This document shows, piece after piece, positions 1 to 14,289 of a stretch of 64,000 bases of DNA. Under the pieces are notes generated by a model that saw nothing but the letters and a program-made list of their open reading frames with translations, did no database searches and was not told the DNA's origin. A program made the position numbers and the translations under genes. Position 1 is the stretch's first letter. The number at the start of each line of letters is the position of its first letter. The stretch covers positions 27,225,943 to 27,289,942 of the forward strand of contig NC_082600.1 in assembly GCF_030936135.1 (NCBI RefSeq). Direction: 5' to 3'. The stretch comes from Gavia stellata. Lineage: Eukaryota > Chordata > Aves > Gaviiformes > Gaviidae.

Positions 1-3000
1 TTCTGGAGCCGTCCTGTCCTGTGCTTGCAATGCGTAGTGGTGCTCTGCAGGCAGGTGTGGGGCTGTCTGCACCTTGGCATCGGTCTGCATTGAAACACCT
101 CACTTCAGCCCCTGGGTGGTTTCCCATACGATTCAGTTGCTTGGGTTTTGTCTGTGGACCATATAACATATAGCAGACAACTGGCATGACCTAAAGGTCT
201 TGCTGCTGTTAGGTGGGTTGTTTCCCAAATATTTTTGAGTGTCCCCTTCAGCCTGCCAACTTCTGGGCTAGCTGTGGAGCCTGTAAGAATGAGTGTCTGC
301 AGCTGAAGGTTCACCTCTGCTGCTGTTGCACCCAACTGTGCCCTTCCACTGCTTCCCTTGCACTGGTTGTTGGTGCTCATCTGGCCCCTGGGTAAGTTGG
401 CTCAACAAAAAGCTAACACAGCAAAAGTAAGGATAATTTTCTTCCACTTCAGTGGGCTAAATTGACTTATTGAAAGATTACATGAGGACCAGAAGGATTG
501 GACAGAATTGCAAGGCTAGCATTGCGGGAGGAGGAGAGGGGTCAACTCCCCTTTTGGTGGAAGCCACTTATTAGGTTGGTCATTTGTCTCATGAAACCAT
601 GCTCTCAGACTTGTCTGAACTTGGAGTCTGCTTCTTGCAGTTACAACATCTCATCTATTTCTGTGCTACCATTAAAGTAATTTCTGTGCTTCTGCGTCAG
701 GCTTTCTCCATACAATTGCGCTGTAGCAGCAAAAGCAAGCATACTGGCCTTCACGGAATTAGGTAGATCTTGCTCATATTTGCAAGTATGAGGGTCGGTT
801 CTTAGGCACTGCAAACTCGGGGTCACCTTCACTGGAGTTCAGTTCACTGTCAAGTCTGAGAGGAACAGCTTGGGTTTTTCAGTCCTTGGTCTCCTCCTGG
901 GTTAGGATAGGTTGTGCTGGTGGGACACTGAGTTTTTGTAGTGAGCCTGCCATGCTCCCACAGCAGCTGGCTTGCTTGCCTGATTTTCTGGTAAGGAAGA
1001 GCTAGAAGAAGCTCTTGAGTTTCTCAGTGGACAGAGGACACTGGTGGTTCCAGGTCAGTGGTTGTGAGAAGACTGAGATCCAGGACAAACGACCAGTCCC
1101 CAACCTCTCTGCAGATTCGCATTGCTAACAAGGAGGAGTTGCGCAAGAGTGGGAGCTTATAGACCTCTAAGCCTCATCTTGCTGTGCCAAGACAGGAAAT
1201 CAATCCCCACATGAGTGAATTTGCTTTCTCCTTTAGTTTATTTGTGTGTATATTGGCTTTATTTGTGTTTGTTTGTACAGAGGTAGCAATCAGAAGCTCT
1301 GAAGTCATGCACTAGAACAATGCTGTATTAAATGCTGTATAAGCATGCAAAAAAACCCATGAATCCTCCACAGAGACCTGCTTGTTTAGCAGAGATGGGC
1401 TTGATTTTGATTTCAGTGTGTTCTGAAGCGAGTTTTCAGAGAGAATTTAGAGAGCAGCTTCCTAGGTTATTCAGGAACTGCCTAGACCAAAATATTCCCC
1501 ACTTGTCTGAGTGGTGGGGCTACTTTAAAATCATTTCTTATCCTCAGCTAGTTGAACTTGCTGCTTATGATGACTGCCGCTTCACTGTGGAGAGCAGCCT
1601 GCTCTGGAGGTAGGAAGTCTCTGGGAGTCTGGAGGAGCCTATAAAACCTTGGTGAAAAGCATGACGAGGCAGCTGCCTGTTTTCATGGCCCTGTTTCTGA
1701 CAGATGTGCTCAGGCTCTCCAGAGTTCATGCCTGGAAGCAGAAGCAGCGATGCCTTCTGCGGCTTCCCTGCCAGGAGAGCCCAGGAAGCACGACTGTGAC
1801 AGCAGGACACGATAAGTTACTGTCTGTCTTCTGCCCTCAGCCTTGGTGAGAAGTAGCAGCTCCTTGACCAACAGAGTTGTACTGGTCACACACAACTGGT
1901 TGTACTGGTTGGTTTGTACTTGCACCTGGCAGATGTGAAGGTTAGCAAATGGATCTGTGGGCGTTCCTAGTGTAGCTGTCATAGATCCATTTCTGGGCAT
2001 TCTGGCAGTCCTGGGAAGATGGGGACATGGACATCAGCCTAAGCATTGTGCTAAGCACAGGTGTCAGTTCTGCTGTGTTACACGTAGCCATTGGTGCCTC
2101 TATTTGGAGAGGGAGCAGGCAAGAATCACTGCATCCTTGGCTTGCCCATATGGTGCACGTTACCTCTTCTTCCTGGGACTAAAGAAGACATATCCAGCCT
2201 TATCTGAGCTCAGCACTTGCCCAGGGGACGATATGGCTAGGAGAAGGGCAGCTCTGGATTTACTTTGCTGACACCAGAGCTGGTGATGCTCAAGTTTTCA
2301 TCCCTTAAAAGAGAGGCTGAGAAATGAGTACCACTTCCCAAGTCCCTCCAGCAGGCCGTGGCTCAGCAGAGGTTTAGAGCTGGGCATCTGAGGGAGCCTG
2401 TGGGGACTTGTTAGCTGCCACAGAAGCCGGGAGGCCCCGGTGCTGTGCTGCTTGGAACAGGGAGTGCTCTGGAGAGCAAAATCCTGGGGGGGTTAGAGGC
2501 CCTCCCAGCATGGACTAGCTGCAAATCCTCCCTCTTCTTGATCTCAGCCTGAATCTCTGCCCGGAGAAGCAAAGCCCCGACTGATGATTGTGCGGGTGGA
2601 ACTGCACCTCAGTCCAGAAGCCGAGCTAAATGGAAACAGCTTTGTTTTCCTAAGGCTGGAGTATCAGCAGAATTCCTGTTTATTTAGCAGGGAGTGGAAA
2701 GGGCTTGCGCCCCTGGCCCTTGCCGTCAAGATGGACAGCCAGCTGCCTCTGACTCCGGGAAGTGTGCGAGGAGGGTCCTGCAGCTGCCACCCGAGAAGGT
2801 CCCCCCTGCGGGACTGCCGGGCATAAATCTGTAACCAGCATCTACCCAAGGGAGCCGTGCTGCCCAGGTGGGATGTGTGTGCTGGACAAGGGCTGCTTGG
2901 GAAGCAAGGCATCCTTCCTCTTCACAGAAAAGAAGAGATGACTGGGACCTGCAAAGCATTTTCCCAGCAACCCAGGCAAGGGAAAAGGACGTAGCTGTGG

Positions 3001-5788
3001 TATAAGGTGCTGAGACATTGTGCAGACAGCTTAATGTGGCTAAGCTCTTGAGGGCAGGGAGCTTCCTCTGAGAGGGCTCTGTTTAGGCAAGGCAGTTGCT
3101 GGGAGTTGCCTGGTGTTTTCAGGATGGAAAAGGAAGAAGGCTGAGTTGCGACATGCCCACCCCCCTGACTCCTGATCTCAGACCCTCCTCTCCAGCACCC
3201 TGGAGGAGACATCTCCTCCCTTCCTGATGAGAGGAAGGGCTATATGCAGCCCTTGAGGAGTTGTGGCAAGTGCTTCTGGCCTGGGGATACGAGGAACCTG
3301 GTGCCAGCAGGGACGGTCTGCCAAAATCTCTATTCTCTCTCCTGGAAGCAAATGATGCGAACAGCAGGGACCCCGCAGAAGGCAGGATCTTGGGTGTGCA
3401 GCAGAGGTTGCTGGATGGAGAAAGTATATCTTCCCCCCTTTTGAAAATTGGCTGAAACCAGCTCCCGTTCTCATGGCAAATATCTAGCATGGTCTTTTGC
3501 AGAGGAAAGTGGAGCCCATGCATGGATGTAAGGTCTCCACCCTGGAGTGGCCACTCGAAACATGACATTGAGAACGGTGGCTTGGCAAAATCAGCTTGAT
3601 TAGCTTGTTGTCATTGAGGACTAGCAGATAAAACAAAAGTTCATTGCAAGATCACTTGCTTTTTAAAGATGCTGCTCCAAACAGAGACAGATTTGTCTTA
3701 ATTGTTAAAGTAGAATCTGGAGCCTCCTGTCTTGCCAGCTTTGAACTTCGCACATTTATGAGGAAAAGGGGAGCCTTCTTACTGCCTTACTTGGGTTGCT
3801 GCTGACTGTCCAGGACTGTTTGTCCATGATACGTATAGTGCTAGGAGGAGGTCTGTACTAGCCACACATTTGGTGATCACACCTCCTGCTCTTCTGCTCA
3901 CTTATGACTGTCACTCACTTTATGAGTGTTACAATTTATTAATACCCAAATAGCAGAGAAAATAAAAGCTGACCCTGGCTGAGAAACCCCTCTGTGTAAG
4001 TGCATTCCCATGGCATGGGCTATGGCAGGTTTCCTACTTTGCTTGGGATGCGACCAGCCCAGGAGTTCCATAGCATGTGACATTGAATTCCTGGGGTAAA
4101 ACTCTAGTGCCAACCTTGCCTTCCGCCACTGCAGCATGTTTATGCATATTTTCCCAGTGCAGATAAGCCCTAATCGCATCTTTCTAAGGTACTTCCCTTT
4201 GGCAATATAGTTTTCACAAGGTGGCCAAGCATTTACGTTCCTTGATCCAGAGCCAACTTTAGCAGATATCTGAGACCTTGTTAAAAAATTGAAACTAAAA
4301 AGCCAGTGCCAGTCTGTGTGAGAATATGTGAAAAGAGATTCCACTCAGGGCAATGAGATCTCCATAAGCTCCAGATCTCAGCCCCGCTCCTGCTTTGACA
4401 TAGTTGAAAGCCCTTGGCAAGCTGGCTGGGAAGCCTAAAGGAGAAACTCAAGCTACCCAAGAGGAGTGTAAATGTAATTTTTCTTATATAAAAATACTTC
4501 TATTTTTAAATTACATGATATACCTTCTCTAGCCTGGCACCAGATACAGTTGCTCTACTTTCTAGTGTTTTAAAGCTGTCAGCACCATTCTGGTTTATGT
4601 GTTTTATGTATTTACTTTCTAGGGGGTTGCATATGCTTCAGAGCAGCAGGAGGATACCTGGCTTTTCAGGCTGCTTTTAAACTCCAAATATGGTCTTTGC
4701 ATTAGGCCTGGTTCTTCTGCACCTCCTCGGGATCCATTCCTATAGCTTAATTCAGCCTCTAGGCTTTGGGAGAAAATGTTCAAATGCACTTTTCCTTCTG
4801 ACTGAAAGAAAAATGCTGCTACTGTCAACTTAGTCTGAGACTACACACAAGAGAGCAGGGTGCAGGGCAAATACATTGTACATGTGCTAGGTGAGGTAGT
4901 ACAGAAAATCCAGTTTATAGCCTATTTTATATACTATACATATATCATTTGGGACATTTATGACAACACAATTTATATAGCAGTTGTATGAAAAAGAAAG
5001 ATGTTAGAAGAGCACTAAGGCCACATGATTAAACGCTGGAGAGTTTTTCCCTAATGCCTGAATTAGGATTGTTGTCCAGCTTGCTTTCAGCTCCCCCTGT
5101 GCATATGGATTACGCTGCAGTTTCTCATACCTGATCATCTGCTGCCTTATTTGGTTTAAGCTGGTACTTAAGCAAAATCGAAGCTGTTCTCTTTGATTTC
5201 GAGTGTTTTCCATAAATCACCAAGTGCTGGCAGGACACAAGGGATGAATTGAAGCTGATTCAATAAAAGGAGGAGTTGAAATGGAGATGCAGAGGTCTCC
5301 ATGTAAAATATGCTCGTTTTCCTCTCCTTTCAGAAGCACCCTGACAAGTGCTGCCCTGAGTGCCTGGTGCTGGATGGGATTGGTACCTAGCTCTCCGCAC
5401 CAACGCATTTTTGTCTCACTTGCATGGAGGCTCTCTTCAGGGACATGCAGAAACTAAGCATATAGGCAGGAACTAAGAAGACATTCAGGCTGGAAAAATA
5501 TTATCTGTTACTGCTGAAGGAAAAAAATCCTCCATGGGAGGAAGAAATCTGGAAGAAGGAGAGGCTGAGATTTTGCAGGGTAGGAGTGAACAACGAATTA
5601 GGCAGCAGAGAGTAATGCAGTGTGGCCATGTATGAGAGACCGGCGGTGCTTAGGACTTTGGAGGCAAAAGACCCGAGTCGCATGGACTTTTTTCCTGTGC
5701 ACCCTGGGGTCCTGCACTGAGTCAAGGTATTCTTTATTGCCAGAAAAGATCTTGACAAATTGGAATGAATTCTGAGAACTACAAAAAG

Positions 5789-5806
5789 AGGGAGGGAGGG
5801 AGGGAG
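5789..5806. repeat. (GGGA)n microsatellite
   Basis: About four and a half uninterrupted copies of a GGGA unit lie inside the presumed upstream LTBP2 intron. Confidence 0.8.
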
Positions 5807-8800
5807 CCGAGGGGAATGGTTAACAGACCCACATCTGCAAAACTGAGCCAAAAGCTGGCCTTGGAGGATGGGGAACATACTCGGAGGCTGAGGCTATCTG
5901 GAGAGGGCAGACAGGGTGTATTAGGTTGCCGGTGGCCTTGGCAGGGTGGCCGTGCTAATTTTTCAGCTATGAGGCTTTCTACAACAACAAAGTGCCAAAC
6001 TTTTCCAGGGATGTAATGACAGGTTGATAACGACACTGGAGCTCTGCCTTCTCCATTGCTTTGGAGCTGCTCTGCTGAGGAGATGGAGCCCAGGCGCTGC
6101 CAAGGCAGGCACAGCCTTTCTGCCTGCTCTGGAGCCCTTCCCACCAGGGATGCCGTGACACCTGCTCCTCCCTGCTTGGGGTGGATATTGAAGGCCACGT
6201 GGGAGAGATGTGAGAGCAGATTTTTGGTCACAGTACCCCTGGAAGCACTGGCTTTGCCACCAGGCATCAGGCATACGTGGCGAGGAGTGCTCCTGGTCCC
6301 CAACGAGGCTCTAGTCTTCTGTCTACTGAGCAACTGGAGGGATGGAGCCAGTGCAGAACAGTACGGAATAAAATCACCAGGATGCTTGTTCCCTGATCCC
6401 TGGCAGGGCTGAAACTTCAAGAGTGGGCAGCAAAGTGTCACATACCAACAAAACTCTCATGGCTGGAGTGCTGCAGGTGAGGGAATCCTATGTGTGGCAG
6501 GGGATGGAGAGATGTGAGGACACCTAACTACATTGAGCTAGTAGATCCAAAGGCATCCTGCCGGGTGTTCGTTCAACCATTATTTTAGATTAAAATATGT
6601 CTTAGATCCACAGCGTTCCCAGGATGAGTGGGAGACTTCCCAGTACCTCCTGCTGTAGATGAAGAGCCTCCCCTTCTCCAGATGAGAGGACTATACATAT
6701 CTCCTCTCCACCCTGTTGCTCTCATGCCCTCTATGTGTCTATGCAGCTGCAAGCTCTTCACCCCACTCGCACGCTGGGGTTGAGAGAGGCTTTGCTTACC
6801 CTTTCTGTGTCCCATGTAAAGTGAGGGGCAGGCAGCTGGCTCCCCCCACTCCCTGGGGTGTGTGTAGGCGCGAGAATGAATAGGCTAAAGTGTTTTTTCA
6901 GGACTTTGAAGTTGGCAGCCTGGTGGAGGGGGTGAGTGTTGCTAGTCAACAAGATGGAAATGAAACTCAAGAGTGCTTGTTTTCTCTCTGCTATACGGGG
7001 GAGACAAGTGACCTCCCTGCAGCCGGCGGTGAGCTTTTTTCTGGCGAACGCCTCTGCAGCAGGTTTCATTAGACAGGGGCTGGTTCCTCAGCTTGCAGCT
7101 GTTGTGTCTTGTGGAGACAGAGGGCCCTTTGGGCTGGAGATCTCAGTGTGCTTGTGGGCACAAGGGCAGGCTGATACGTTGTCCTCTCCTCTTGCATGCC
7201 TCTGCCCTAAATACAGGTCTTTCCCCTGCCAGGCAGGACCCTGCTGCTCACTGTACTGGGGGCACAGGGAGGAGGAGAGGGGCGGTGGAGGCATTGCCAT
7301 GGCCGGTGGTGGTGGCTGAATCCTCTGTGGGGTGGTCACGTTGCACGTCGGACAACCCAGCTCTCCAACTGTGCCAGCACCTTACGCCCGGTTTTGTAGT
7401 GGTACAAAAGCTGTGGCCGTGGAGTGATGTCTGCAGTAAGATGGTGGCACTGATGGAGACCTTCATGTGACAGCAGCTATTAGGACACTTCTGGATGGGC
7501 CTCTTCTCACCAAGGCGTGAGAGTGGCTGTGTGACTGCGTCTGGCAGCAGTGCTGTGCCCGTTGCTCGTGCTGCTGAACACCAGCCCCTGCATGCAGGCA
7601 GGGAAGCCAACTGGAGCAGCTTTCTCACTGCTTCAGCCCAAAGGAGCATGCGGCCGAGCTGGGGAGAGGAGGGCTGCGCAGCTGCCCAGTCTTGCCTGCC
7701 ACTCACTGCACAACTGGCCTCACTGGCCGCAGGCCAGCCTGGGCGGCTCTGCCAGAGGGGTGGTAGCTCACCTGGCCTCCCTTTCCCTCTAAATCCCGCT
7801 TTTAGTCTGCAGGGTGTGCAAGGTTTGGCCCAGATGTGGCATTTGTAATTGAATAGCCTGGCCCGGTTCCTCTGCTGGCTACACTTGAAGCTCAGAGCGG
7901 TTGCAGGCTGCATTTTGATTTTTATGGGAGGCATTGGCCCACACTTCAGCTCTGGAGACAGGCAGATTGCAAACAGCTCTTCATCATGCTTGGTGTTTGG
8001 AAATCATGGTTCTGGCCACTTTATGGGTCAGCACTAAGGTCTGATGGATCTAACCAGGAGCATGATCTGCTGCTCCCGGTGACTGCCCGGTGCCGTGCTC
8101 TTGCACAGAGCATGTTTCTGCAGCCTCGCTGGGCCAGGCAGGTGCTGTTCCCATGCTTGGAGAGCTGGACTGCTTCCAGGGAGTCAGTTGCTCACTCCCT
8201 AATACATGAGAGCAAAGAAGAGCAAAGCACTCACAGAGTGGCAGGTGGCACGTGTGGCAAGGGAAGGGCGTTTAATGTCAGCAGAGAGCTGTGCAGAGAC
8301 ATGTGAGCAGCCTCTTCGGCTAAGGAGCAAATTAGACCCCCAGAGACTGGTTAAAGAGAAACTTTTCACTGCCTATGTGCTTATAGAGGTTCACTTATGC
8401 AGTGTCTGGCAACTTGTAGGCAGATAAAAATAGCCTTCACAGCCCACCTCCTTTTCCCTCTTTGTTCTCATGCACTACACAGTGGGCTGGGAGCCAGCTC
8501 AGGTGGCCCTACAGCACTGGCACTGCTTTGGGGCCCAGAGGATGGAAGATGCCAGGGTGGCGGTGGTGGAGGAACTGAGCTTGGTGGCATGGAGCAGACA
8601 CCTGCTGCCTTTGCTCTCCCATGGACTTGCACATCTGTTGCTGCGTTTTGTAGTGAGAGATCCAGAGAAATCTCGGCCAGCCACTGGCACATATGTCAAG
8701 TGGAGAAGGGATCTGGAGTTACCACTGCAAGATGGCACAGGAGAGAGCCCAAAACAAGAGCCATGTGGGCTCTGTGACAGCCCCTTGCTAGCCATGGTGA

Positions 8801-10563
8801 GCGATAGTGATGGCATCTGTGTGCTGGACTGACGTGACTCCTGGGCATGTGCCAGCAGCATTGAGCATGCATGTGTGGAAGGGAGCCTGACCCTCATTCC
8901 TGACTGTGCAGCCCCACTTTGGCAGTGCTCTTTGTGCCCAAGGCAAAGGGTGTTGTCAGTGGCACCTCTGCCCACAGGACAGATCTGTGTGCTGAGATCT
9001 GTTGTGGTAAGCAATTGTGTTGCCACTCTCCTTGATGTCCCTGTGACAGTCCAGGTGCCTATGTCTGGTGTGCCGTCTGGCAAGAGATCTGGCTGCAGGT
9101 GACTGTGAATTGGGTATGGAGGCACCCAGATAGTCATTCCTCTGGCCTTCATGGTACACAGGTCCTGCTTGGCTCAGCCGGGAAGGTGTCCTGCTTAGAG
9201 GAGGCTTGTGGCTGCTTCTTCTGGCCAGGACAACTTCCCTTGCCTTCCACCAAACCCTGGGGAGCAGGGGGCTTCTGGATTCAGCGTCTCCCTCACTTGC
9301 ACTGGGGGTACCAGGGCTGAAGGCAGCCGCAGCAGGGACAGTGGGAAGCCTGAAGCGGGTGGGTTTCAGAGCTATCATCTCTGCTGCTCGTGGGGATAAT
9401 AAACTGAGCCAAAATTTATGGACATAATGTGGGTGGGCTTAAAGTCAGGTGCCTTGTACGGTGTGGTTTTCCCCCTGCTCCCCAAGTCCTAACAGAGCTG
9501 TCTCCCTTGTCAGCATGTTTGTGAGCTAATTGATAATAAACTTGAGCGCTCTCTAAGCAATGCCTCCCCTGTGCTCCAGGGCCTAGAGCCTGAGCCATGA
9601 ATTCCGTCTGCCTGCTGAGGAACCTGTTCAGAGTCCAAGAAAGGGGAAGTTTCTGGTCTGCGGTCAATTTGCTGCTTTCCAAGGCTGGCTGCTTCTTTCT
9701 CCCTCCATAGACGCAGACGCTGGTGTTGAGGCTGCCCATTCTTCTGCGATGCTTTAGTGGAAAATCAGCAACTGCCGAGCATTACAAAGGGGGAAGTGAA
9801 TCACTGATTTTGGTCCCCATGGCCCTGCGCGGGAAGGGCATCTAGCCAAAGGGACAGGCGGACGGACAAGACAGACACCGAGTATATTGTTTGGCGTTTA
9901 AAAACCAGGGGAGAACCCGCCTGTTGTCCTGGCAGGTTATCAGGGGCTGAGCATGACTCAGCCCCCGTCCTGGCTGAGCCTTCTCGCCTTGGAGCCGCGC
10001 ACACAGGCTGTGGGCTGGAGGAGCTGGGGTGGACTTAGCAGTGCTGCAGCGGCTCCCCTCCATGGGACCCTGCTCCCAGCCCCACAGGCAGCACGCTGCC
10101 TCTCCAGGTGGCTGGAGGCAGCAGTTGCATCCCAGGCAGCAGGCTGGTTGTAGTTGGAGACATGGAGCTTGTTGAGCTTGGACCCTGGGATGGGGTTTCA
10201 TGGAGTCTGGGAAGACGGTCGCATCTCTGAGGGTCTCTTATCTTCAGTTTTGTTTTGGCCAGTGCTGTCCCACGCTGTTGTTGCCCTCCTGGGAATTGCT
10301 CCTTAGATCTCTATGGTCTGTCACCTCTCCCTGATGCTCAGCAGGGTGCAGATTTGTTTCCAGCTGGAATAGTGACTTTCATATCCTCATCTGGCCAGCC
10401 CTTTCCTTGTCTGGGGTTAGCACTCCTCCCTGCTGACTGCACTGTCCAGGATTCACTCTCTCCACAGTGCCTCGGGCCATCCACCCTGCTATGGTCAGTC
10501 AGGCTTTGACTGGGGAGAGGGTGAGGCAGGCTGGATGAAAAAACAGTAATACTCCTGTGGCAC

Positions 10564-10730
10564 TTGGTTCTGCATGTCCTTTATGCAAATGCAAAAACCA
10601 CCATTTCCCAGCTTGCTAGCGATCTGGCCAAAGTCAACAGTTGGATGAAGAGCAACCGAGAGAAGCTAAATCCAGGAAAGACTGAGGTGTTGCTGCTGGG
10701 GAGTGGGAAGTGCTTTGAAGAATTTGCCAC
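10564..10730 (+). mobile_element. LINE reverse-transcriptase fossil (L2/CR1-like)
   Basis: The plus frame reads WMKSNREKLNPGKTEVLLLG. This is the conserved block after the catalytic core in L2/CR1-type non-LTR reverse transcriptases (W-x-n-x-x-K-LN-x-x-KTE-x-lliG). Only about 50 residues are recognisable and both flanks decay at once. It is a 5'- and 3'-truncated relic inside the presumed LTBP2 intron. The exact family cannot be assigned by eye. Confidence 0.65.
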
Positions 10731-13700
10731 CTTTGCCTCCAGCCCCAAGGAGGATGCCTGGCCTTGGGTCACTAAGAGAAGACACAGCTGTATACCCACC
10801 TGGATTCCCTGTGGCTTTTGCTTACCCAGAGAATCATGATCATTGAAAGTGATCAGAGATTTGAAAAACGCTTTCTATATACAGTGGGCTAGAAAACCAG
10901 TATTGTTTTCTGGACCCTGTGGTCTCGGTGATTTAGACTTGGATATTGTGATTCTGTGTACCTAGTCTTGAAATTGTAGGCTTTTAAAAAAAACCTGTGG
11001 TTGATTCAGAAAACAGTGGTCATCATGTTCATCTGTGTGGCTGTCAGGAGCCTGCCAGCTCAGTCTTCTGCTTGCTGTCCTTAGTGGGATGAGAGATACC
11101 ACTCACCTCCTCTGGGCAGGGCACAAGCACCTTGCAGGTTCATCTGGGACTGGGCAGGAGAGCCATCGTTTCCAGGGAATACAATATTTTGGTACCTTCT
11201 CTAGCCTGGTGTATCTAAAGTAAATATAGAGCAGAGTGTAACCGGTAACAAAACCTATTTAAAATAAACCATTTATACACAGACAAAGGTGCAGTGGTAG
11301 ATGTGCAGTTCCCTTGCTGGATGTCATACAGGTGTCATTTGGATGCTACAGGGATGTGTAGCACTGGAATGTAAGGGACCAGGTCTCCCTTGGTTCTCCT
11401 GACTTCTGGCATGTGTCCTCAGGGGTTTATGGGGAGTCCAGGTCTTTGACCCACACCTCAGAAGAGGGCAGCTACAAGTACTTGTTGGTTAGTTTTGAAC
11501 TGTTATAGATGTAGGTCACTCTGCCTGCCCAGCTCCCTTCCATCCCGAATCTCTTTTTTCAGTAGCACCTAATATCTATAGGAGTGAAACTTTCCATGTG
11601 CTGGTGACTGAGGTCTCTCAGCCAGTGACCTTTCAGCTGTCAGCCTGGTAGACATCAGCAGGAGCACACATATCCATGCTCCTGGAAGGAAAACGCTGCT
11701 CCCTCTACCTTCCTTCCTTGACTCGTGTTTCCCCTGGACCGCTGCTGCTGTTAGCTGGACACCACAGAGGTGGGCACCCCAGGACATCGCAGAAGGAACA
11801 GTGTCCTAGGAGTCTGCATACTGTTTCTGCCCCACAGGCTGTGCCTGACACGGAGAAAGCTGTCAGCAGCTCTGACGGATGAAGAGCAGGGAAACAAGCT
11901 GCTTGGCAGGCGGTTGCCTCTAAAGGAAGAGACCACTGCCTCATTGCAGAGATCTGTGCTGGCCATGTGCCTGGCTGGAAGAGTGGAAGTGAGTAATACC
12001 ACACGGAGGGAGGCTGTAAGACTGAATGAATGTGAAGCCCTGGGACTTTAAATGTCCCAGAATGTAGTCCTTGAGGTCTCAACCTCCTCTGCCTCTTCAA
12101 GGCCTCTTCCCTGAGCCAGTGGAGGCATGGAATGTGGTAGCACAAGCTGCCCACTCTGCTGATCTGAAGCTGCCCCATCTGTTTTCCATCATTGCTCTTA
12201 CCTTTAGGACAGCCACACCAGGGAGAGAACTTATGGCAATGCAGGTCCCTGGGAAGTGGACAAGCTCCTGCCATATATATTAAGATCCACCAGATGGTTA
12301 GGGGTTGCTAATGCCTTCTGGCCAAGTCTGTACCGATGTGGTGAGCTCAGGTCCGTTCCCTGAGACCCTTCAAGCAAGCTAGTCCCCCTCTGCCCAGCGT
12401 GGACTGACTCTGAAGGTTTGGATGGAAGAAGCTCTGTTTTGTATTCCCTGATCAGGAGCCAGCCGCTTGGCATGATTTGGGGATGGATTGGGACTGACAA
12501 ACTGAGATGGAAGGATGCCCTTTGCCATTGATTTCTGTGACCTGGGGTAGGATGGTGTTACTCAACTCAGTCTACAAATCCCAGAGCTCATCTGCCTAGA
12601 ACAGAACCAAATAAACAAATTAATTCAAAACAAATCTGCCTCCCCCTGCTGCAACACACACTGGAGTGCTTTGCCAACAGGATCCCAGTAGGATGGCTTT
12701 TCCTCAAGTGTTGCAAGCCATGGAGTAACGTTCCTCCTCTGTTTTTCCTTTGTGAAGTTGGCACTGCCCCTTGCATTAAGCACATATGGTCCACTTTTCT
12801 TTGTAACTGAAATGCTAATGATTATTTTATTTAAAGCCCTTCATACGTTGTTTTTTTGTTTGTGTTTTTTTACAACATCTGATGATTGTGAGAATGACAG
12901 TTGTCCGTAAAGCCAAGGGGTGAAATTCCTTCAGGCAGGCAATGCGTAGGGCCCAGCCAAGCCCTTCAACTTGCACATAGCATGCTCCCTTCCTCAAGAA
13001 TAGATATGATGTGAGTATTTTCAAGCACAAGAGCTGATATTTCCCTGTCTTATGCCACCAGTCACCTTCACCCAGCTACCCTTCAAAACTCCAGGCTGCC
13101 GTTGCCCTCAAGTGACCAGCACTAGGACAATGAGCGTTGCTGGGCTGGGGAACTCTCGCCTCTTTGCCTTGGGGTGCTTCCATCTATGTAGTAAAAGACC
13201 TTGGAACCCCAGCCATGTTCACCTATAGGACTATGCTTGGGATCTCTCACCAGAGATCAGAGAACAAATGTGCCTGAGCTTCCAGAGCTTGGTAGCTCTC
13301 ACCTAGCCTTCCTAGAGCTCCATACAGCTTTTCCTTTGTCACTAACAAAACCAGCAGTAGCACACCAGGTAACAAAGCAGTAAGTAACAGGCACCAGAAG
13401 TTCCTTCGCTGGCAGCAGGGCTGGATTAGTAGCTCAGAAAGGTGTGGGCAGGTCATGCCTGACCCCCACGGCCATCAGGGATAGGTGGTACTCTGCAGAA
13501 TCTCATGAGAGCTTCTGAAAGAGGCTGATAGGGGCTGAGGTAGGACTGAAATAAAGTTTACTTCTCTGCAATTATTCTGGTTAGCCTTGCTGATTATTGA
13601 AAAACAGGCACTGTTTGCTCTCCTCATCTCAGTTTAGATCTTGATTTTAACAAGACAACAAATATTTTTATCAGCAGGTAATAATTTCATTATCCATCTG

Positions 13701-14289
13701 TGCTCTTTGACCAATCGCACTTGCTCTGTCTCCATCCCTGAATGACCTGTACCCAGACTCCACTCTAAAGAGCGTATGAACCTTCAGCCTGCAAAGCTGG
13801 GTGTCTGCCCAGCAGGACGGGTTACCTGCTCTGCTTCTTCTCAGGACTCCTGTTCATGCCTCCTCCCAGCAGCTCAGCCACTCATTTTCAAGGTTTTCCT
13901 GCATTAGAAACAATTAGGTAATGAGTATCCGCACCGGGAACTTCTGTCTCTGGGATAAAACCATTCCTTCTTGGATTCCTACAGCTCAAGGCCGGAAACG
14001 ATCACTAAATAATATAAAATCACCTCCAGGACAGCACAGATTATGCATCTTTATTTAGTTATATTTGCACTGTTCCAGTGATATCTCATCTCCCAGCAGC
14101 ACACTTTGCTGAAGCGATGGTATCGGGAGTTGGTGAATCCACTACTGGGGTGTTTTTTGCAGAAGGAAAACAGCTTTACTGCTGCGTGTGGGTGTGATTT
14201 CTAATAGGGAATCATTTGGCTTTGGTTTGCAGATGTTTCATGGTTTGCCTTTCTTGGTTAGATTACAAGGCTCTTTACACCTGGAGTTT

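Noticed and set aside
213-395. Cysteine-rich short frame near the window start, considered as the missing N-terminal EGF exon
   Set aside because: Cysteine spacing does not fit C-x-n-C-x-N-x-G-x-C and there is no splice-site pair in the right phase.
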